A DNA stretch of 64,000 nucleotides from Levilactobacillus fuyuanensis (GTDB lineage Bacteria > Bacillota > Bacilli > Lactobacillales > Lactobacillaceae): contig NZ_RHNZ01000010.1 of the NCBI RefSeq assembly GCF_003946395.1, positions 34,397 to 98,396 on the forward strand, in the 5' to 3' direction. How positions within the stretch are numbered: the first letter of the stretch is position 1; each line of letters begins with the position of its first letter. The notes under the pieces are model-generated. The model did no database searches. It was not told the DNA's origin and was given only the letters and a program-made list of their open reading frames with translations. Made by a program: the position numbers and the translations under genes. Below, piece by piece: positions 43,368 through 51,582 of this stretch.

Positions 43368-43760
43368 ATGGCAGAGCTAGAAGAATTATTGCAAGTTGCT
43401 ACCGACATGTTAGACCGTTCTTACGCTCCATATTCGAAATTCCACGTAGGGGCTGCAGCGGTTGGTGCCAGCGGCAAGGTTTACGGTGGTTGCAATATTG
43501 AAAATGCGGCGTACGGTGCAACGAATTGTGCCGAACGGACGGCCATCTTCTCAGGGATTGCAGCCGGAGAGAAGCGGTTCACCGCGCTATTGGTTACTGG
43601 CAATACCGAGGGTGCCATTGCGCCATGTGGCTCGTGCCGGCAGGTGATCAGTGAGTTCTTTGACCAGGATGCGGTCATCTACTTGACTAACCAGAAGGGT
43701 GCGTTAGCCGAAACGACGGTAGCGGGACTCTTACCAGGGGCCTTTCTAGAGTTGAAGTAG
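43368..43760 (+). CDS. cdd: Cytidine deaminase
   Basis: 130 residues, the homotetrameric type. Zinc ligands are Cys54 in NCAERTAI with catalytic Glu56, and Cys87 and Cys90 in APCGSCRQVI. The N-terminal SYAPYSKFHVGAA is typical. It deaminates cytidine and deoxycytidine to uridine for pyrimidine salvage. AAGGAGG is seven bases before the ATG. A cre-like site precedes it and a terminator follows. Confidence 0.96.
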   Translation: MAELEELLQVATDMLDRSYAPYSKFHVGAAAVGASGKVYGGCNIENAAYGATNCAERTAIFSGIAAGEKRFTALLVTGNTEGAIAPCGSCRQVISEFFDQDAVIYLTNQKGALAETTVAGLLPGAFLELK

Positions 43761-43780
43761 TAAAACGTTTTGTTACATAC

Positions 43781-43810
43781 GGGCTGGGATGAAAATCCCG
43801 GTCCTTTTTG
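43781..43810 (+). terminator. Terminator of cdd
   Basis: GGGCTGGGAT pairs with ATCCCGGTCC (two G-U pairs) around GAAA and is followed by TTTTT. Confidence 0.8.
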
Positions 43811-43920
43811 TGTTGCAGGGATTATTGGGGAAAGATAATTCCCATAAGCCCACATGTCGTGTTCCTGAGGATGGCCGCCGTGCAAAAATAGCGCCACAGT
43901 ACTATTTCAGATAAATTACT

Positions 43921-43949
43921 TTGACACACATAGTAGTGTGTGATACATT
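43921..43949 (+). promoter_or_regulatory. PadR operon promoter with embedded palindrome
   Basis: TTGACA and TACATT are 17 bases apart. Between them lies the perfect inverted repeat ACACAC-ATAGTA-GTGTGT (43924-43941), which resembles PadR operators in size and position. It would allow autorepression of the following operon. Confidence 0.75.
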
Positions 43950-43985
43950 AGACCTAATCAAGAAAAGACGAAGGGAAGTGGCAAC

Positions 43986-44336
43986 ATGGCTGAGGTGATC
44001 TCCAAAGATTTAATCCGGGGCCATACGGATACCATTGTTTTGAATATTCTACAGCAGGGTGATAGCTACGGGTATCAGGTAGCTAAGCGGGTGCGGGAGC
44101 TCAGTCAGGGCCATTACGAGTTGAACGAGGCCACACTCTATACGGTGTTCCGCCGATTAGAGAAGAATGGCGCGTTGACCGATTACTGGGGCGATGAGAC
44201 GCAGGGCTCACGACGAAAATACTACCACGTCACGGCGACCGGCCAAGAGATGCTGGCAGAGAAGAAGACCGCCTGGCAGTTTGCCAAGCCGATTATTGAT
44301 GAATTGATTACGGGTCAGATTACCGAGGAGGACTAA
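43986..44336 (+). CDS. PadR-family transcriptional regulator
   Basis: 116 residues. The winged helix-turn-helix (IVLNILQQGDSYGYQVAKRV, LNEATLYTVFRRLEKNGAL, GSRRKYYHVTATGQEML) fills residues 15-95, with a dimerisation helix after it. It is directly followed, two bases after its stop, by the DUF4097 gene. This PadR-plus-DUF4097 pair is a common envelope-stress-like unit in Firmicutes. Its own promoter carries a palindrome that it probably binds. Confidence 0.92.
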   Translation: MAEVISKDLIRGHTDTIVLNILQQGDSYGYQVAKRVRELSQGHYELNEATLYTVFRRLEKNGALTDYWGDETQGSRRKYYHVTATGQEMLAEKKTAWQFAKPIIDELITGQITEED

Positions 44337-44338
44337 GC

Positions 44339-45799
44339 ATGGACGATATTACAATGGAGATTCGCACGCGGTTGGACCAACTTTTTAGCCAATACCAGCC
44401 ATCTCGCGCATTAACGGAATTAAAAGAGGAACTGGTCGGTGACCTGACCGAAGCCGTGACCGATAAAATCAATCAAGGCGTGACGGCAACCAAGGCCATT
44501 GACGAGGCCATGAGCCAACTTGGGGATATCGACACGCTGCTCAAGGAAGTCGCAGCTGAGAATACCGCGCAAGCGGATAATCAGACGGATGATTTTCAGC
44601 AAGCTGATGCGACGTCGGGCGATGCAGACGCGCAGGCCAACGCAGATACAGGTGAGCCTAGTCACTCCCGGGTGCAGATTGGCAAGCTCCACATCACTGA
44701 CGATCAGGTCACCTGGGGTGATCACGTGGTTGTTGATGGCGGGGACAAGGTTGATTTGGGCAAATTGGTCCAGGTCGACGGCGATCACGTTTCAGTGGGT
44801 AACGGCTTTATCGACGTGGATGGCGACGATGTTAAAATCAATGGTGAACGGCCACAACGGGCTTACGTGGGGTCACTCAGGCTCGTCAACACGCAATCCT
44901 TCGCGGTAACCGATGTGACGGATGTTGTCATTGACTATCCCGATGCTGCGGTCAAGATTGGTCAGGCCAGCGCTTCCGAAATCGTGGTCAATGAATACAT
45001 GAGCCGAGACAGCGAACGTTTCTACCTGCGTAGTAAGCAGTACGGCTCCCAGTTGGAATTGCGTCAGGGCGACCGGCCCCGGCTATGGCCACTGCACGTG
45101 CGGACAGAGATCTTTATTCCCAGTGTGCTGAAGGGGAACGTCCGGGTTCACGCTGGCAATGGGAGCCTGGAGGTCAGTGATCTGCGGTCGAACGCCGACT
45201 TCGATATTCGCGCGACCAATGGTTCTGTGCGGGCATTTAACAACCAAACCATGAATTTTGAGGTGCAGTCAACCAACGGCTCGGTCCGCCTCAACCAGCT
45301 GACAGCACTCAACTACCGCGTGGTCAGCACGAATGGGTCGGTCACGGTGGACGATGCTCAGGGGACTGGGAAGATTGAGTCGACGAACGGCGCAATTCGT
45401 TTAGCAAACCATACGGGGGATGCTGTGTTGAACTCTCGCAATGGGGCGATTAAGGTTAACGGCTTCACTGGACAGTTAGCCAGTAAGAGTCGTAATGGGG
45501 CCATTCGCGTTCAGAATCTAGCCGGCGGTGGGCGACTGAGTTCCGGTAACGGACGGGTCAGCGTGCAGGTCAGCGACCTAACCAGCAATCTGGAAATTGC
45601 CGGCAATGCTAGTGCCGAGGTTGAAGTTGCTAATGAGGCTTATAGCTTTGACGTGCGCAACGATGACGGTACGGTGCGGGTTCCCCGCGTGGCGCAACTG
45701 ACGTTGGACGACAGTCACCATAAGATTGGTGCAGTTGGTGAGACGCCGGTGGCCACGGTTAAAATTGATACGGTCCATGGCAGTGTTCGCGTGGAATAG
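44339..45799 (+). CDS. DUF4097-type beta-helix repeat protein
   Basis: 486 residues. Residues 1-80 form a helical region of the kind fused to PadR partners (DQLFSQYQPSRALTELKEEL). An acidic Asp/Gln/Ala-rich linker and a small repeat section (QVTWGDHVVVDGGDKVDLGK) follow. From about residue 180 there is a long right-handed beta-helix with a recurrent (T/S)NGSV or RNGAI step every 20 residues or so. No signal peptide or membrane helix is present, so it appears cytoplasmic. It is translated with the PadR gene. The function is unknown, perhaps as a partner or sensor for the regulator. Confidence 0.85.
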   Translation: MDDITMEIRTRLDQLFSQYQPSRALTELKEELVGDLTEAVTDKINQGVTATKAIDEAMSQLGDIDTLLKEVAAENTAQADNQTDDFQQADATSGDADAQANADTGEPSHSRVQIGKLHITDDQVTWGDHVVVDGGDKVDLGKLVQVDGDHVSVGNGFIDVDGDDVKINGERPQRAYVGSLRLVNTQSFAVTDVTDVVIDYPDAAVKIGQASASEIVVNEYMSRDSERFYLRSKQYGSQLELRQGDRPRLWPLHVRTEIFIPSVLKGNVRVHAGNGSLEVSDLRSNADFDIRATNGSVRAFNNQTMNFEVQSTNGSVRLNQLTALNYRVVSTNGSVTVDDAQGTGKIESTNGAIRLANHTGDAVLNSRNGAIKVNGFTGQLASKSRNGAIRVQNLAGGGRLSSGNGRVSVQVSDLTSNLEIAGNASAEVEVANEAYSFDVRNDDGTVRVPRVAQLTLDDSHHKIGAVGETPVATVKIDTVHGSVRVE

Positions 45800-45886
45800 C
45801 GTATCATTTTGCCAATTGTACCCGACGATGACGGTGCTAACGGACCAGACTGTGACGATTGTCCGCAACTAGAATAACGAAAATAA

Positions 45887-45931
45887 TCCCCCTATACCAT
45901 CGGCGACTGCTAATGGTATAGGGGGACTTTA
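45887..45931 (+). terminator. Terminator of the PadR/DUF4097 operon
   Basis: CCCCCTATACCAT pairs perfectly with ATGGTATAGGGGG and is followed by a T-rich tail. The rest of the 426-base gap up to 46226 shows no feature I can support. Confidence 0.88.
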
Positions 45932-46225
45932 TATTTTAGGGTGATATTTTTGTGATGCGTCGCTTGAACCCTATCAACGAATCAAACTATGCAAAATTAA
46001 AAATGTGGCCAGTCAGATTAAAGTGGTGCACAATTAAATGGCGATTGCGCGGTATAATCAAGGGGGTTATGCGGTAAATTTTGCCGTAATTTGGGTTCTT
46101 AAAAATCGCAGAAAAGTTGGTTAAAAGCGGAAAAGACAGCGTTTTCCACAAATTGTAAATAAAATCCCAACAATTTGTTGAAAAAAGGTTTATTTTTTGA
46201 CCAAGAGAGGCGATACTAGAGGGAG

Positions 46226-46480
46226 TTACTGTGCGGTAGAATCATAGAGATACCACCAAGATTGAAATTGGTGCAGTTTGACCTGACTGATCTGAGTTAG
46301 GGGAATCTCACGGGAATGGCCAGCAGCCAATCCCAAGTAGACGGTCGCCGGTGAAATGAAGTCGACGGTTCCCGTATAGGTAATGTCATGAACATTGATT
46401 GTAGTAATTTGATTTCTTTGGTAAGCAGTTTGGAGTAGTTGCTTAATTTGTTGGTGCGCCTGGCTGAGCATGGTCATCAC
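46226..46480 (-). CDS. Small protein of unknown function (YolD- or SH3-like)
   Basis: 84 residues: a helix (SQAHQQIKQLLQTAYQRN) followed by strands (ITTINVHDITYTGTVDFISP, REIPLTQISQVKLHQF). The strand pattern with a conserved IPLTQI edge resembles YolD-like or LSm/SH3-like barrels. The start is one of three candidates within four codons after AAGGA. It is a single gene between the DUF4097 terminator and the MarR gene. The function is unknown. Confidence 0.65.
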   Translation of the reverse strand: MMTMLSQAHQQIKQLLQTAYQRNQITTINVHDITYTGTVDFISPATVYLGLAAGHSREIPLTQISQVKLHQFQSWWYLYDSTAQ

Positions 46481-46723
46481 GTCCTTGATTAAATGATTAG
46501 TTCTATTATAGAACGTGTGTTCGTTTTTGGGAACCTCTAAAAATAATTTTATTGGATAAGATGGTTTGATAGTGAAATATAAGTAGGGTTATCCACTTTT
46601 TTCATATTGACCGGTGACGCGGTCGTGATTTTCGACTAAAATTAACACCCGTGGGCTGTACGCAAATTAGGACGTTAATAGGCAGCGCCCGGCGCTGAAA
46701 CTAGAAGGAGTAATGGATTTATA

Positions 46724-47266
46724 ATGACAGAGACGACGAATGACAACGTAACGGAAGCAGAATTGAAGAAAGAGTTTGACGATCTATACATGCACATCTT
46801 CAAGTATATCGGGGATTTCGTTTCAATTCCGACGCAAAAGTACAATCTGACCTTTGAAGCCTTCATGGTGATGGAAAACGTTGCCCGGAGTAAGAATGGA
46901 CAAACGTTGGTTGAACTTGCCAAATTAGAGGGCGTTTCCAAGAGCGCTATCGCTCGCCAGGTCAACGTATTACTTAAGGAAAACTACGTCATGCAAAAAG
47001 TAGATCCTAACGACCGTCGGGTAAAATACATCACGTTAACGGCGGCTGGGAGCCGGGTTCAACGGAACTTGGCCCAAGCCACTGACGAACGGTTCCACCG
47101 CTGGTTAGGCTTCTTCGGTAAGGACGAAGCTGAACACTTCATCAAGGTCTTACACCAAGCAAACGACCGCGCTGTCGCTGCAGGTTTCGTAGGCTTTGAC
47201 AGCTTACATGATAAGCGTCGCAACTCAAATCGCGGCCGGACACACGGCGGCCGGACGAGTGACTAA
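46724..47266 (+). CDS. MarR-family transcriptional regulator
   Basis: 180 residues. The central winged helix-turn-helix (GQTLVELAKLEGVSKSAIAR, VMQKVDPNDRRVKYITLT) is typical. The C-terminus has an additional basic tail (DKRRNSNRGRTHGGRTSD) that is not part of the standard MarR fold and may bind nucleic acid non-specifically. AAGGAG lies upstream, slightly far from the ATG. No adjacent target gene is evident; the next gene is 770 bases away on the other strand. Confidence 0.9.
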   Translation: MTETTNDNVTEAELKKEFDDLYMHIFKYIGDFVSIPTQKYNLTFEAFMVMENVARSKNGQTLVELAKLEGVSKSAIARQVNVLLKENYVMQKVDPNDRRVKYITLTAAGSRVQRNLAQATDERFHRWLGFFGKDEAEHFIKVLHQANDRAVAAGFVGFDSLHDKRRNSNRGRTHGGRTSD

Positions 47267-47286
47267 TTTTAATGCAAACGAATAGG

Positions 47287-47332
47287 CAGTACGATTTCAG
47301 GCTAGGTGGCCTGGGTCGTGCTGTCTTTTTTA
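47287..47332 (+). terminator. Terminator of the MarR gene
   Basis: CAGTACGATTTCAGGC pairs with GCCTGGGTCGTGCTG (several G-U pairs), followed by TCTTTTTT. Confidence 0.8.
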
Positions 47333-47379
47333 GTAAAAGAGAGTGAAGCAAGCCGTTTAGATTCTGAGCATTAGGGAAA

Positions 47380-47735
47380 TAAGGAGCTTCTGTTCGGCTA
47401 TGCCGGACAGGAGTTCCTTATTTTGCTAAGCGGAAGAATCTGGCTTGCGTAACTCGTTTCGGAGGCTGCAAGTTTCCCAAGTGTTCTGGCGAGAGAAAGT
47501 TTGGAGCTCTAAGCCAGAGTACCCGTTAACGGCTATGCCGGACAGGAGTCACTTAGCTTTCTAAGCGCAGGAGTCTGGTTTGTGGAACACGTTTCGGAGG
47601 CCGCATATTTCCGAACATCTTGGTGAGAGTCAATTTGACGAACTAGGACAGAGTAACCATGAACAATCTATACCAGGCTGATATTTGAGTTATGGAACGC
47701 GTTTCGCAGGCCACAAATTTTCAATCAAAGGCAGA
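47380..47735 (+). repeat. Tandem 135-bp structured repeat, about 2.5 units
   Basis: GGCTATGCCGGACAGGAGT occurs at 47396 and 47531, and CGTTTCGGAGGC at 47455 and 47590, both exactly 135 bases apart. A third, shorter unit has CGTTTCGCAGGCC at 47700. Unit 1 is bounded by TCTGGCTT / AAGCCAGA and begins with a long hairpin (CTGTTCGGC-TAT-GCCGGACAG). The units have diverged but keep the loops. No coding frame is conserved. It fills half of the 770-base gap between convergent genes. Confidence 0.75.
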
Positions 47736-47842
47736 TAGTTTAGTATGGATGAGTCATCAATCCAATTGGGTCAGCATTGCCCAAGTATACGTTTCAAAAT
47801 TTTAAGTGTCCCATTCAGTTAGTAAGTCATCCTTACAATCGA

Positions 47843-47893
47843 GTCCATCCACCACTAGCAACGTTTTCCGCTAAGTGATGGGTGGACTTTTAA
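47843..47893 (+). terminator. Terminator-like hairpin after the tandem repeat
   Basis: GTCCATCCACCACT pairs with AGTGATGGGTGGAC (one mismatch, one G-U pair) and is followed by TTTTAAA. The only forward material before it is the repeat region, so that region may be transcribed. Confidence 0.7.
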
Positions 47894-47910
47894 ATTGATT
47901 TCAAAAATAA

Positions 47911-47954
47911 TGAGACAAATTTCCCGATTTTTACATTAGTAATAAGTATATGGG
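47911..47954 (+). repeat. Dispersed 44-bp intergenic motif, copy B
   Basis: Begins TGAGACAAATTTC and continues TTTTTACATTAGTAATAAG and TATATGGGG. Agreement with copy A is best in TGAGAC and in ACATTAGTAATAAGTATA. It lies just after a hairpin terminator and 83 bases from the stop of the YagU-like gene. Confidence 0.6.
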
Positions 47955-48036
47955 GAAATCAGTGTTGCTGATTTCTGGAGCTAACCAGAGGATTGTCAGT
48001 AAAATAAGCTCAGTAAGTCTGGCGTTTCAATAGTTG

Positions 48037-48555
48037 CTAGTTATGCTTCTCAGCCACCAGCCGCCGGTAGACCTCCGCGCCGACAAGGTCGTTGGTGACC
48101 ATCCACGCAATATGGCCGAGGGCTTCCGAGACGTGTTCTTCCGTTGGTTGGTCCTTGGCGGCGGGAACGGTACCCATCGCTGGCATCAGGCCGACGTGAA
48201 AGGCAATCCAAATGGTCAGACCAAACCAGGTGCCGGCATCCTTCTTGATGAGCGGTAACTTTTCACCGACGATTTGGTAGAGCACGGCGAAGGTTGTCGA
48301 GAATCCGAAGTGAATCACGTAGCTGACCCACGGCAACTTGTGGCCGGAGTACGTGTAGGTGGTGTGGGTCACTTTGGCCGGTATGCCGAATTGTTCCAAC
48401 AACGTCTGTGGGGGATTCGTCGCGTCGCGTTCCTCAGTCCGAGGTGGCAGGACGTTTTCCCAGCCAAGCTTGACCAGACCGGACACAATGCCAGCAGCGC
48501 CGCCGGCAATCACAGCGGCGGGTAAATCGAGTGGATGTTTCTTAAATAAGGACAT
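48037..48555 (-). CDS. YagU/DUF1440 family membrane protein
   Basis: 172 residues with about four membrane segments (AAVIAGGAAGIVSGLVKLGW, PWVSYVIHFGFSTTFAVLYQ, WFGLTIWIAFHVGLMP). The motifs KLGWENVLPPR and EALGHIAWMVTNDLVG mark the YagU/DUF1440 family. E. coli YagU is an inner-membrane protein linked to acid tolerance. AAGGAGG precedes the ATG. It is a single gene. Confidence 0.88.
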   Translation of the reverse strand: MSLFKKHPLDLPAAVIAGGAAGIVSGLVKLGWENVLPPRTEERDATNPPQTLLEQFGIPAKVTHTTYTYSGHKLPWVSYVIHFGFSTTFAVLYQIVGEKLPLIKKDAGTWFGLTIWIAFHVGLMPAMGTVPAAKDQPTEEHVSEALGHIAWMVTNDLVGAEVYRRLVAEKHN

Positions 48556-48786
48556 TAAAATTCCTCCTTGGTAGTTATAATCACAAGTTTGAGTATAAGC
48601 GTTTTGCGCCAGAGTTTGGGCAAATTTGCTTGCGAGTCGCTGAACTTTGGTGCAATTTTAGAGTGTGGTAAGGTAGTTGGGTAGGGTCGTAAGTGGGGAT
48701 GTTTCTTGGATTCATGGCGGCTGTTGTCTAAAGCGTGGCGCAGGTGAGAGATTAAAATATAAAAGCGTTAGCCCTGGCCAACACTC

Positions 48787-48903
48787 TTACAGATACGCGA
48801 AGAAACTAAGCCACAACTTAATTAAGAAGTAACATAGTGGGATTAAAACAATTAACGCAACACAACCGAACTGATCCCCATCAAACACCGGTTTATTATT
48901 CAT
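48787..48903 (-). CDS. 38-residue membrane peptide
   Basis: The peptide begins MNNKPVFDGDQFGCVALIV and ends LIKLWLSFFAYL, with a 25-residue hydrophobic stretch. GGTGGAG is a few bases before the ATG. The rest of the 606-base gap (48556-49161) shows no other gene. The polar N-terminus and single helix suggest a small regulatory or stress membrane peptide. The function is unknown. Confidence 0.6.
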   Translation of the reverse strand: MNNKPVFDGDQFGCVALIVLIPLCYFLIKLWLSFFAYL

Positions 48904-49161
48904 TATCTCCACCCCCACTTTAGGTTTTGGATGCAACGCCAATAGCTGTTTAATTTTATCATAGCATTAGTGATTTCTTGAAACATAATTTAACAGGCTT
49001 TTGCGAATGCTACGTATCTAAATGATGTTGTGCTGATAAGCAAATTTTTATGAATTTGGACGCATCAAAATTTAGGTATTTCATTATAGAACGGATAGTA
49101 CTTACAGGGAACAGGCACTAACGACCAAAAGGAAACGGCATAAGACGAAAGGAGTTCGGGT

Positions 49162-51432
49162 ATGCAACCAACATTTAAACAAGGCTATATCGATATTCAA
49201 GACGCCACCCAAAACAATCTGCACCACGTGAGTCTCCGGGTGCCCAAGTATCAGACAACGGTGTTTGTCGGGCTATCGGGGTCCGGCAAGTCTTCCCTAG
49301 TATTCGACACGATTGCGGCGGCATCGCGACGGGAACTTAACGAGACTTTTCCCAGCTTCACCCAACAGTATTTACCAAAGTACGGACAGCCACACGTGGG
49401 GCACATCGATCATCTGCCGGTGGCCATCGTCATTGCCCAGCAGCGACTGGGCAAGAATGCACGGTCTACGTTGGCGACCTATACCGGGATCTACTCGTTG
49501 TTGCGGTTGCTATTCTCGCGAATCGGCAAGCCGTTCATCGGGTATTCCGACAGCTTTTCCTTTAACCTACCGCAGGGGATGTGTCCGGCCTGTCAGGGGC
49601 TCGGTTACGTCGACGACATCGATGAAAGCAAGCTGATCGACCCGGAGAAGTCGCTCAATCAAGGGGCGATTACCTTCGTCAGCTTCGGACCAGACACCTG
49701 GCGCTGGCGGCGTTATGCGACGAGTGGGCTGTTTGATGATGACAAGCCCATCAAGGATTACACGGCCGAAGAATACGAGTTATTGATGCACGCACCGCAA
49801 CAGACGTTGAAGCATCCGGGCGAAGGCTTTCCCCGCACGGCGCTGTACGAGGGGGTCGTGCCGCGAATTCGGCGGTCGGTTATCGGCAAAAAGGAAGCTG
49901 AACACCATCGCGATGCCATTGCGGCCATCGTCACGCGTAAGCCGTGCCCCGTCTGTCACGGCACGCGGTTGAAGCCGGAAGTCTTGACGAACCATATCAA
50001 CGGCCAGAATATTGCCGAGGTATCCGCGATGGATTTGCGCCACGTATTGGCCTTTTTGCGGGCGATTACCGCACCGCTGGCGACCGACGTGGTGCGGGAG
50101 TTGACCACCAAGATTCAGTCGCTGGTCGATATTGGTCTAGGATATTTGACGCTCGATCGGGGCACTAGCACGCTGTCCGGCGGGGAAGCGCAACGTATCA
50201 AGATTGCCAAGTACTTGACGAGTGCGCTGGTCGACATGGTCTACATTCTGGATGAACCCAGTGTGGGCCTACATCCGCACGACATTCAGCTGATCAAGCA
50301 GGCACTGACGAAATTAAAGGAGAAGGGCAACACCGTGCTAGTCGTCGAACACAATCCGGCGATGATCTCGTTTGCCGATTACGTGGTCGAAATGGGTCCA
50401 CAGGCCGGTCAAGGCGGCGGAACGGTCACGTTTACCGGGACCTATCAGGAATTGCTGGACTCGGATACACTGACGGGCAACTGGTTGCGGCGGCCGCACG
50501 AATGGGGCCCCGAACGACCGGTCGAACACGTGCTGGCACTGCGACACGTCAACGAGAACAATTTGCAGGACGTGAGCGTGGACGTGCCATTAGGCGTGAT
50601 GACGGTCATCTCCGGCGTTGCGGGTTCCGGGAAATCATCATTGGTCACGGCACTCAAACGGCAATTAAAGGAAGACTATATCGATTTGGCCCAGACGCCG
50701 GTCGGTATCAACATTCGCTCGACGCCGGCCACCTACCTGGGAATTCTGGACGAGATTCGAAAGCTCTTTAGCCAGGCGAACGGCCGCGTCGGCACCAGTA
50801 TGTTCAGCTATAACGGCAAGGGCGCCTGCCCCCGGTGTAAGGGGAAGGGCGTTACCATCACCAACATGGCGTTCATGGACCCGGTCGTTCAGACCTGTGA
50901 GCTCTGCCATGGCAAACGTTATAGCGAGGAAGCCCTGCAGTATCACTACCAAGACAAGACGATTGCCGAAGTACTTCAGATGTCGGTGACGGCGGCTGCG
51001 GACTTCTTCCAGGACACACCGAAGCTGGCGCGTCAGTTGGGGAACTTGGACCGCGTCGGTCTGGGTTATTTGACGTTGGCCCAACCCCTGACGACGTTGT
51101 CGGGTGGTGAGCTCCAACGGTTGAAACTAGCCGTTGAATTGGGCAAGCAAGGAACCGTCTACCTGTTAGACGAACCCACGGCCGGCTTGCACCTGAAGGA
51201 TACGGCGCGCCTGATGAAGTTATTCAACGACTTGGTCGCGGCGGGCAACTCCCTGATTATCATTGAGCACAACCTGGCAGTGATCAGTCAGGCAGATTGG
51301 CTGATTGACGTGGGTCCAGACGCCGGGCGTTACGGCGGGCATATCCAGTACAGCGGTACACCACGGGAAGCCATTACGCATGCGGATTCTCGGACTGGGG
51401 TGGCGCTGAAGGCTTGGTTGGGTGAGAACTAG
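49162..51432 (+). CDS. Short UvrA-like ABC ATPase (UvrA2/drug-resistance type)
   Basis: 756 residues, against about 940 for housekeeping UvrA. Two complete ABC units are present: Walker A GLSGSGKSS (about 37) with signature LSGGEAQRIKIA and Walker B YILDEPSVGLHPHD, then GVAGSGKSS with LSGGELQRLKLA and YLLDEPTAGLHLKD. Zinc-finger pairs CPACQGLG, CPVCHGTR and CPRCKGKG / CELCHGKR are visible. The missing length lies mainly in the UvrB-binding and insertion regions. Such short forms are known from antibiotic self-resistance (DrrC) and from paralogues of unknown role. AAAGGAG precedes the ATG and a terminator follows. Confidence 0.9.
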   Translation: MQPTFKQGYIDIQDATQNNLHHVSLRVPKYQTTVFVGLSGSGKSSLVFDTIAAASRRELNETFPSFTQQYLPKYGQPHVGHIDHLPVAIVIAQQRLGKNARSTLATYTGIYSLLRLLFSRIGKPFIGYSDSFSFNLPQGMCPACQGLGYVDDIDESKLIDPEKSLNQGAITFVSFGPDTWRWRRYATSGLFDDDKPIKDYTAEEYELLMHAPQQTLKHPGEGFPRTALYEGVVPRIRRSVIGKKEAEHHRDAIAAIVTRKPCPVCHGTRLKPEVLTNHINGQNIAEVSAMDLRHVLAFLRAITAPLATDVVRELTTKIQSLVDIGLGYLTLDRGTSTLSGGEAQRIKIAKYLTSALVDMVYILDEPSVGLHPHDIQLIKQALTKLKEKGNTVLVVEHNPAMISFADYVVEMGPQAGQGGGTVTFTGTYQELLDSDTLTGNWLRRPHEWGPERPVEHVLALRHVNENNLQDVSVDVPLGVMTVISGVAGSGKSSLVTALKRQLKEDYIDLAQTPVGINIRSTPATYLGILDEIRKLFSQANGRVGTSMFSYNGKGACPRCKGKGVTITNMAFMDPVVQTCELCHGKRYSEEALQYHYQDKTIAEVLQMSVTAAADFFQDTPKLARQLGNLDRVGLGYLTLAQPLTTLSGGELQRLKLAVELGKQGTVYLLDEPTAGLHLKDTARLMKLFNDLVAAGNSLIIIEHNLAVISQADWLIDVGPDAGRYGGHIQYSGTPREAITHADSRTGVALKAWLGEN

Positions 51433-51438
51433 ATGAAT

Positions 51439-51492
51439 CGGGGGCTTTTATAAAATTTAATATATTATTTCAGATAGAGCCTCCGCTTTTTT
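51439..51492 (+). terminator. Terminator of the UvrA-like gene
   Basis: CGGGGGCT pairs with AGCCTCCG across a long A/T-rich loop and is followed by CTTTTTTT. Confidence 0.8.
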
Positions 51493-51512
51493 TAAAATCA
51501 GAGATGTATTTA

Positions 51513-51541
51513 TTGACATTACACGTCAGACGAGATATAGT
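51513..51541 (+). promoter_or_regulatory. Promoter of the Rrf2-NTF2 gene
   Basis: TTGACA and TATAGT lie exactly 17 bases apart. TGAC at 51514 and GTCA at 51523 form a small inverted repeat across the -35 box, a possible binding site for the Rrf2 protein itself. Confidence 0.75.
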
Positions 51542-51582
51542 TAATCATGTAATAACAATGAATACACGAAGGGGGCCTCGTT

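Noticed and set aside
45954..46079. 41-codon basic frame (starting GTG ATG CGT) after the DUF4097 terminator
   Set aside because: A weak GGTGA ribosome site and a Lys/Arg/Trp-rich product are not enough; no terminator or promoter of its own could be placed.
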